Shown piece by piece: positions 5,080-8,846 of a stretch of 8,846 bases of DNA. The stretch covers positions 1 through 8,846 of the forward strand of contig CAIUAS010000209.1 of assembly GCA_903897205.1 (NCBI GenBank), given 5' to 3'. Positions within the stretch are counted from its first letter, which is position 1; each line of letters starts with the position of its first letter. The position numbers and the translations under genes are program-made. The notes beneath the pieces are model-generated. The model searched no databases. It was not told the DNA's origin and worked only from the letters and a program-made list of their open reading frames with translations. This stretch comes from an uncultured Gammaproteobacteria bacterium. Lineage in GTDB: Bacteria > Pseudomonadota > Gammaproteobacteria > CAIUAS01.

Positions 5080-6990
5080 ATGGTAATAATTACCCTCCCA
5101 GATGGCAGTGAAAAACAATTTCCACAAGCAGTCACCGTGCATCAAGTTGCGGCAAGCATTGGCGCGGGCTTGGCAAAAGCCGCTTTAGCCGGCGAAATTA
5201 ATGGTCGTTTGCTAGACACCAGTTATTTAATCGAAACAGACAGCAAATTGCGCATAATTACTGAGCGTGATGTTGAAGGCTTAGAAATAATACGTCATTC
5301 AACCGCGCACTTATTAGCGCAAGCAGTGAAACAATTATTTCCCTCGGCACAAGTAACTATTGGCCCTGTTATCGAAGATGGTTTTTACTATGATTTTGCT
5401 TATGAACGTCCTTTTACTCCAGAAGATTTACAACGTATAGAAGTAAAGATGCAAGAATTAGCGCAGGCTAATTTATCAGTCGCACGAAAGGAAATAACGC
5501 GCGATGAGGCAATTCAATTTTTCCATCATTTAGGCGAAGAATATAAAGCAAGGATTATTCAAGCTATTCCCGCTGGCGAAACCTTAAGCATGTACCAGCA
5601 AGGCGACTTTACCGATCTTTGCCGTGGTCCTCATGTGCCAAGCACCAGTCATTTAAAAGCCTTCAAACTGACAAAATTGGCTGGTGCTTATTGGCGCGGT
5701 GATTCTAATAATGAAATGTTGCAGCGTATTTATGGAACCGCCTGGACCAATAAAAAAGATTTAGCAAGTTATTTGACTCGCCTGGAAGAGGCCGAAAAAC
5801 GCGATCATCGCAAAATTGCTAAAGCGTTGGATTTATTCCATTTGCAAGAAGAAGCGCCTGGCATGATTTTCTGGCATGCTAATGGCTGGCAGATTTACCA
5901 AGCCGTTGAACAGTATATGCGTGGAATGATGCGCAAACACGGTTATCAAGAAGTCCGCACGCCGCAAGTTGTTGACATCTCATTGTGGGAACGTTCAGGT
6001 CATAAAGAAAAATTCAGTGAAGATATGTTCATGCTGGAATTAGATGAACGTGAATATGCTATTAAACCCATGAGTTGTCCTTGCCACATCCAAATTTTTA
6101 ACCAAGGTTTAAAAAGCTATCGTGACTTACCGCTGCGTTTGGCAGAGTTTGGTTGCTGTCATCGCAATGAAGCATCCGGCGCTTTGCATGGATTATTTAG
6201 AACACGCGGTTTCACGCAGGATGACGCTCACATATTTTGTACCGAAGAGCAAATTCAAAGCGAGGTAGATCGTTTCATCGATATGCTATTTGAAGTCTAT
6301 AATGATTTTGGCTTCACCGATGTGCTGGTTAAACTTTCAACCCGTCCCGCTAAACGAGTAGGTTCTGATGAAGTTTGGGATAAAGCAGAAAAAGCCTTGA
6401 CAGAAGCGCTGAATGCAAAAAAATTAGACTGGCAAGAACAGCCAGGCGAAGGCGCTTTTTATGGGCCTAAAATTGAATTTGTATTGCGTGACTGTTTAGG
6501 ACGTTTATGGACCTCCGGTTCCGTTCAACTCGATTTTTCGATGCCAATGCGACTAGGCGCTGAATATGTTGCAGAAAATGGCCATCGTAAAGTTCCCGTT
6601 ATGCTGCATCGCGCCATTTGTGGTTCTTTAGAACGGTTTATTGGCATGTTGCTAGAGCATTACGCAGGATTATTGCCAGTTTGGTTGATGCCAACGCAGG
6701 CAGTGGTGATGAATATCACAGACAAACAGACTGATTATGTCTTAAAAGTAGTAAATATCTTGCAAAATAAAGGCTATAAAGTTAAACCAGACTTGCGTAA
6801 TGAGAAAATCGGCTTTAAAATCCGCGAGCAGACTTTACAACGTATACCTTACCAATTAGTGGTAGGGGATAAAGAAGTCGAAAATAACACAATATCCGTG
6901 CGAGCGCGCAGCGGCAAAGATCTAGGGACAATGACTATCGATGAGTTTGTCCAACAGATCGATGCCAACTGGCGCAAAGCTGACATTTGA
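5080..6990 (+). CDS. thrS: Threonyl-tRNA synthetase
   Basis: ThrRS is a class II synthetase that charges tRNA-Thr in the cytoplasm and hydrolyses mischarged Ser-tRNA-Thr. The 636 residues match the usual length (E. coli 642). Domains in order are TGS (about 1-62), the editing domain with HSTAH (73-77) and CRGPH (181-185), the catalytic core (about 240-530) and the anticodon-binding domain (about 535-636). The zinc ligands are visible as C333 in MSCPCH, H384 in DDAHIF and H510 in MLHRAI. Motif 2 is HRNEASGALHGLFRTRG, with motif 3 near 511-530. TGGAG (5069-5073) lies 6 bases before the ATG. It heads the conserved thrS-infC-rpmI-rplT translation operon; infC follows after 16 bases, with its ribosome binding site just past the thrS stop. 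All catalytic and editing residues are intact. Confidence 0.97.
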   Translation: MVIITLPDGSEKQFPQAVTVHQVAASIGAGLAKAALAGEINGRLLDTSYLIETDSKLRIITERDVEGLEIIRHSTAHLLAQAVKQLFPSAQVTIGPVIEDGFYYDFAYERPFTPEDLQRIEVKMQELAQANLSVARKEITRDEAIQFFHHLGEEYKARIIQAIPAGETLSMYQQGDFTDLCRGPHVPSTSHLKAFKLTKLAGAYWRGDSNNEMLQRIYGTAWTNKKDLASYLTRLEEAEKRDHRKIAKALDLFHLQEEAPGMIFWHANGWQIYQAVEQYMRGMMRKHGYQEVRTPQVVDISLWERSGHKEKFSEDMFMLELDEREYAIKPMSCPCHIQIFNQGLKSYRDLPLRLAEFGCCHRNEASGALHGLFRTRGFTQDDAHIFCTEEQIQSEVDRFIDMLFEVYNDFGFTDVLVKLSTRPAKRVGSDEVWDKAEKALTEALNAKKLDWQEQPGEGAFYGPKIEFVLRDCLGRLWTSGSVQLDFSMPMRLGAEYVAENGHRKVPVMLHRAICGSLERFIGMLLEHYAGLLPVWLMPTQAVVMNITDKQTDYVLKVVNILQNKGYKVKPDLRNEKIGFKIREQTLQRIPYQLVVGDKEVENNTISVRARSGKDLGTMTIDEFVQQIDANWRKADI

Positions 6991-6993
6991 TTC

Positions 6994-6998
6994 GGAGG
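6994..6998 (+). promoter_or_regulatory. infC ribosome binding site that decides the ATT start
   Basis: A perfect GGAGG lies 3 bases after the thrS stop, with 8 bases to the ATT at 7007. No ATG or GTG stands at a suitable distance, so this site fixes ATT as the initiation codon. Confidence 0.85.
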
Positions 6999-7006
6999 AT
7001 TACCTT

Positions 7007-7531
7007 ATTAGCAGCGACAAATCTTTTCGTATGAACGACGAAATAAAAGTGCGTGAAGTGCGTCTTATTGATGCAAAAGGAGAACAAGTTGGTCTTGTAT
7101 CAATCGAGGAAGCTTTACAATTAGCAGAACAGGCTCAGTTAGAATTGGTCGAGATTTCGCCCAATGCAAAACCACCTGTTTGTCGCATCATGGATTATGG
7201 TAAGTTTTTATACGAACAAAATAAGCAAAAGAACGCACAAAAGAAGAAACAAAAGCAAGTTGAAATTAAAGAAGTCAAGTTTAGCCCAAGGACGGAAAAA
7301 GGGGATTATCTGGTCAAACTACGCAACCTGATACGTTTCCTGGAGCAAGGAGATAAGGCTAAAATCACACTGCGCTTTCGTGGACGCGAGATTACACATA
7401 TGGAGCTGGCCATTAGATTAATGGATAAGCTTAAAGTGGATCTTGAGCCTTACGGAGTTATCGAACAGTTTCCTAAACTGGAAGGTAAGCAAATTGTGAT
7501 GGTTGTAGCTCCAAAGAAAAAAGAGAAGTAG
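7007..7531 (+). CDS. infC: Translation initiation factor IF-3, starting at ATT
   Basis: IF3 binds the 30S subunit, prevents 50S joining and checks the start codon and initiator tRNA. The mature frame is 174 residues (E. coli 180) and begins at ATT, giving fMet-SSDKSFRMNDEIKVREVRL. The N-domain covers about 1-70 (VEISPNAKPPVCRIMDYGKF), followed by a lysine-rich helical linker (about 71-85) and a C-domain with the family signature near GDKAKITLRFRGREITH. It ends with three consecutive in-frame stops (TAG TAA TAA). The frame stays open upstream to an ATG at 6941 inside thrS, but that extension has no family match and lacks a ribosome binding site. The rare ATT start is the known basis of IF3 autoregulation in enteric bacteria: IF3 discriminates against it and so limits its own synthesis. 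Confidence 0.96.
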   Translation: MSSDKSFRMNDEIKVREVRLIDAKGEQVGLVSIEEALQLAEQAQLELVEISPNAKPPVCRIMDYGKFLYEQNKQKNAQKKKQKQVEIKEVKFSPRTEKGDYLVKLRNLIRFLEQGDKAKITLRFRGREITHMELAIRLMDKLKVDLEPYGVIEQFPKLEGKQIVMVVAPKKKEK

Positions 7532-7538
7532 TAATAAC

Positions 7539-7563
7539 GGGCGCTTTTTATTTTAAGCGACCC
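7539..7563 (+). promoter_or_regulatory. Hairpin between infC and rpmI, possible L20 control element or weak terminator
   Basis: GGGCGCTT (7539-7546) pairs with AAGCG-A-CCC (7555-7563), 8 bp with one bulged A and an 8-base loop, followed shortly by a T5 run. It ends 15 bases before the rpmI ribosome binding site. In E. coli and Bacillus, L20 represses rpmI-rplT through RNA structures in this region, so a role as L20 target or attenuator is plausible. No homology to a specific leader was established. Confidence 0.45.
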
Positions 7564-7589
7564 AATTTTTAAATAGCGGAGTATTAACA

Positions 7590-7784
7590 ATGCCTAAACT
7601 AAAATCTAACCGTGGAGCGGCTAAGCGTTTTAAACGCACTGCTAACGGTTTTAAGCATGCTCAATCTTTTAAGCGCCATATCTTGACTAAAAAGTCAACG
7701 AAACGTAAGCGTCAATTACGTGACACAGCTATGGTTAAAGACTGCGACAAGCGTTCTGTTGAACGCATGTTACACGGCTCATAA
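7590..7784 (+). CDS. rpmI: 50S ribosomal protein bL35
   Basis: This small, very basic protein of the large ribosomal subunit has 64 residues (E. coli 65). The N-terminus MPKLKSNRGAAKRFKRT and the central RHILTKKSTKRKRQLR are the family signature; the C-terminal tail is variable, as usual. GGAG (7578-7581) lies 8 bases before the ATG. It is followed after 13 bases by rplT and is expected to be cotranslated with it under L20 feedback control. Confidence 0.97.
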   Translation: MPKLKSNRGAAKRFKRTANGFKHAQSFKRHILTKKSTKRKRQLRDTAMVKDCDKRSVERMLHGS

Positions 7785-7797
7785 GGGGGAATAAAAC

Positions 7798-8157
7798 ATG
7801 CCAAGAGTAAAACGTGGGGTAACAGCACGCGCCCGTCATAAAAAAGTGCTTAATCAAGCTAAAGGTTATCGCGAAGCCCGTTCGCGCGTCTTTCGAGTTG
7901 CTAAGCAAGCCGTAACACGCGCAGGTCAATACGCTTACATACATCGTAAGCAGAAGAAACGTACCTTTCGTGCGCTTTGGATTACTCGTATTAACGCTGC
8001 AGCGCGTTTATATGACTTATCTTACAGCCGCTTAATTGCCGGTTTAAAGAAAGCAGGCATTGAACTGGATCGTAAAGTACTAGCAGACATTGCAGTACGT
8101 GATGTAGTCGCTTTTGGAGCCATTGCCGAAAAAGCTAAGGCTGCTTTACAAGCGTAA
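7798..8157 (+). CDS. rplT: 50S ribosomal protein bL20
   Basis: L20 is an early-assembly protein that binds 23S rRNA and is needed for 50S formation; in E. coli and Bacillus it also represses its own operon. The 119-residue product (E. coli 118) has the full family pattern: basic N-terminal extension MPRVKRGVTARARHKKVL, then AKGYREARSRVFRVAKQAVTRAGQYAY, and the globular C-domain with LWITRINAAARLYDLSYSRLI and LADIAVRD. GGGGGA precedes the ATG by 7 bases. It is the last gene of the operon; a strong terminator follows. In many gammaproteobacteria pheS and pheT come next, but they do not here. Confidence 0.97.
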   Translation: MPRVKRGVTARARHKKVLNQAKGYREARSRVFRVAKQAVTRAGQYAYIHRKQKKRTFRALWITRINAAARLYDLSYSRLIAGLKKAGIELDRKVLADIAVRDVVAFGAIAEKAKAALQA

Positions 8158-8182
8158 ATCAGTCCTTAAAAGCCTTGTTTGT

Positions 8183-8218
8183 AAAAAAGCCAGTGAAGAA
8201 ATTCACTGGCTTTTTTTT
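8183..8218 (+). terminator. Rho-independent terminator of the thrS-infC-rpmI-rplT operon
   Basis: A 15-bp perfect stem (8183-8197 with 8202-8216), GC-containing core GCCAGTGAA/TTCACTGGC and GAAA loop, ends in eight T residues, 25 bases after the rplT stop. The A run on the opposite arm would also allow termination from the other direction. Confidence 0.95.
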
Positions 8219-8257
8219 GCATGTTTCTCTGAAATTTTCTCAGTAAATTCGTTGGTA

Positions 8258-8277
8258 TTTAATATTTCCTTAAGGTT
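8258..8277 (+). promoter_or_regulatory. Second PmrA-type regulator box
   Basis: TTTAATATT, 2 bp (TC), CTTAAGGTT. The first half matches the Legionella/Coxiella PmrA half-site cTTAATatT at eight of nine bases; the second is identical to the second half of the box at 4638-4657. The 14-base core TTTCCTTAAGGTTT is shared exactly by both sites, oriented toward each one's downstream gene. It stands about 100 bp before the partial gene. Confidence 0.65.
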
Positions 8278-8284
8278 TCTAGGT

Positions 8285-8290
8285 TAAACT
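8285..8290 (+). promoter_or_regulatory. Candidate -10 element after the second PmrA-type box
   Basis: TAAACT (four of six matches to TATAAT) lies exactly 7 bp after the box, the same distance as TATTAT after the first box. The transcript would start near 8297 and have a leader of about 77 bases. The hexamer alone is weak; the matched spacing is the argument. Confidence 0.35.
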
Positions 8291-8373
8291 ATTTATTAAG
8301 AGATTATTTCAATGGAATAAAGTTGAACTGATAGGGTTAAGAATAGGTAGTGAGAGCTAATGAGCCATAATTT

Positions 8374-8846
8374 ATGAGAGAAATTATAAAAGCACTTTTA
8401 AGTGGGTTATTGATAAAGCCAAAAATAATAAATTTAGAGCAAGATCTAAAAAATGTCAGTGCGCGTTTAAATGCGGTTGTAAGTAAGGGGATGAACCCAA
8501 AACTGGAAGGCTTTGCGAAAGAATTAGCGGGATTGTTAGAGTCTGATAAATCGTTTGATGAAATAAAAAAACAGGTAATACTGTTAATTAATCGCGTCCA
8601 ACTCCAGCTAATAGGAAACACTACAGAGCATTCTTTTTTATTATCAATAAAAGCATTTATTAATGATGCTAGTTCTAAAACGGACATTGATAATTCCCTG
8701 CGATTTATGGGATTACTTGAGGTAGGGCAGGTCGATCCAGAAAAAATGATGCAGGCTTTTAAAGGGTTAATTGAAGCTATAGAAATTATAGTAAATTGCT
8801 GTATTGGTAGTGAACAGTGGAAAAAGAAAACTGAATCACTTAAAAA
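8374..8846 (+). CDS. Unrecognised helical protein, partial (runs off the right edge)
   Basis: An open frame runs from the ATG at 8374 to the window end without a stop, 157 codons so far. The product begins MREIIKALLSGLLIKPKI and is rich in Leu, Ile, Lys and Glu with repeated amphipathic helices (for example LEGFAKELAGLLESDKSFDEI and DPEKMMQAFKGLIEAIEIIV, slightly shortened). There is no signal peptide or clear membrane span. An in-frame TAA at 8368 fixes the start; the ribosome binding site is poor. Its amino acid composition is that of a real soluble protein, while the opposite strand gives only a Ser/Phe/Ile-rich frame. I do not recognise the family. A PmrA-type box upstream makes it a candidate co-regulated effector, but the C-terminus, where a secretion signal would be, is missing. 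Confidence 0.7.
   Translation, partial: MREIIKALLSGLLIKPKIINLEQDLKNVSARLNAVVSKGMNPKLEGFAKELAGLLESDKSFDEIKKQVILLINRVQLQLIGNTTEHSFLLSIKAFINDASSKTDIDNSLRFMGLLEVGQVDPEKMMQAFKGLIEAIEIIVNCCIGSEQWKKKTESLK

Noticed and set aside
6941..7006. Upstream ATG extension of infC inside thrS
   Set aside because: The extra 22 residues match no IF3 family sequence, the ATG has no ribosome binding site, and GGAGG-8-ATT gives a better start.
8337..8687. 116-codon frame on the minus strand
   Set aside because: Its Ser/Phe/Ile/Asn-rich product is typical of an antisense frame; the plus-strand frame over the same DNA has the composition of a real helical protein.
1..8846. CRISPR array or toxin-antitoxin pair
   Set aside because: No regularly spaced direct repeats were seen, and the 42-residue/703-residue pair has neither sizes nor motifs of known toxin-antitoxin systems.

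Overview
The window reads as chromosomal DNA of an AT-rich gammaproteobacterium. The best inference is the Legionellales (Legionella, Coxiella, Rickettsiella or Berkiella type). The reasons are the close gammaproteobacterial character of UvrB, ThrRS, IF3, L35 and L20, the divergent aspartate aminotransferase/uvrB pair, two sites built like the PmrA boxes of Legionella and Coxiella, and a membrane protein whose C-terminus carries a glutamate block like those of Dot/Icm type IV effectors. No species name can be given from the sequence alone.

Layout, left to right. Positions 1-169 (minus) are the 5' end of a PLP-dependent aspartate aminotransferase. It is divergent from uvrB (226-2238, plus) across a 56-bp gap with overlapping promoters. 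uvrB converges on a minus-strand accessory unit: a 42-codon small gene (4417-4545) followed 26 bp later by a 703-residue protein (2279-4390) with glycine/alanine-rich membrane segments, two degenerate J-domain-like modules and a C-terminal EExxE. A PmrA-type box (4638-4657) stands upstream. A tRNA-Val(GAC) gene with its own terminator follows (4826-4936). Next comes a 93-bp near-perfect inverted repeat that looks like a small non-autonomous transposable element (4947-5039). Then lies the conserved translation operon thrS-infC-rpmI-rplT (5080-8157), closed by a strong terminator. The usual next genes, pheS and pheT, are absent. Instead a second PmrA-type box (8258-8277) stands before a partial, unrecognised helical protein (8374 to the window edge).

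How it fits together. The housekeeping part is a DNA-repair gene, a tRNA and a translation operon. infC starts at an ATT codon, the hallmark of IF3 autoregulation. Two accessory units are inserted at the edges of these blocks. Both have a promoter of the same design: a direct repeat of TTAA-containing 9-mers with 2-bp spacing, and a -10-like hexamer exactly 7 bp after the box. They share a 14-bp identical core. The simplest hypothesis is that both units belong to one PmrA-like regulon and encode candidate secreted effectors. The two boxes and the EExxE motif are seen directly; regulation and secretion are inferred.
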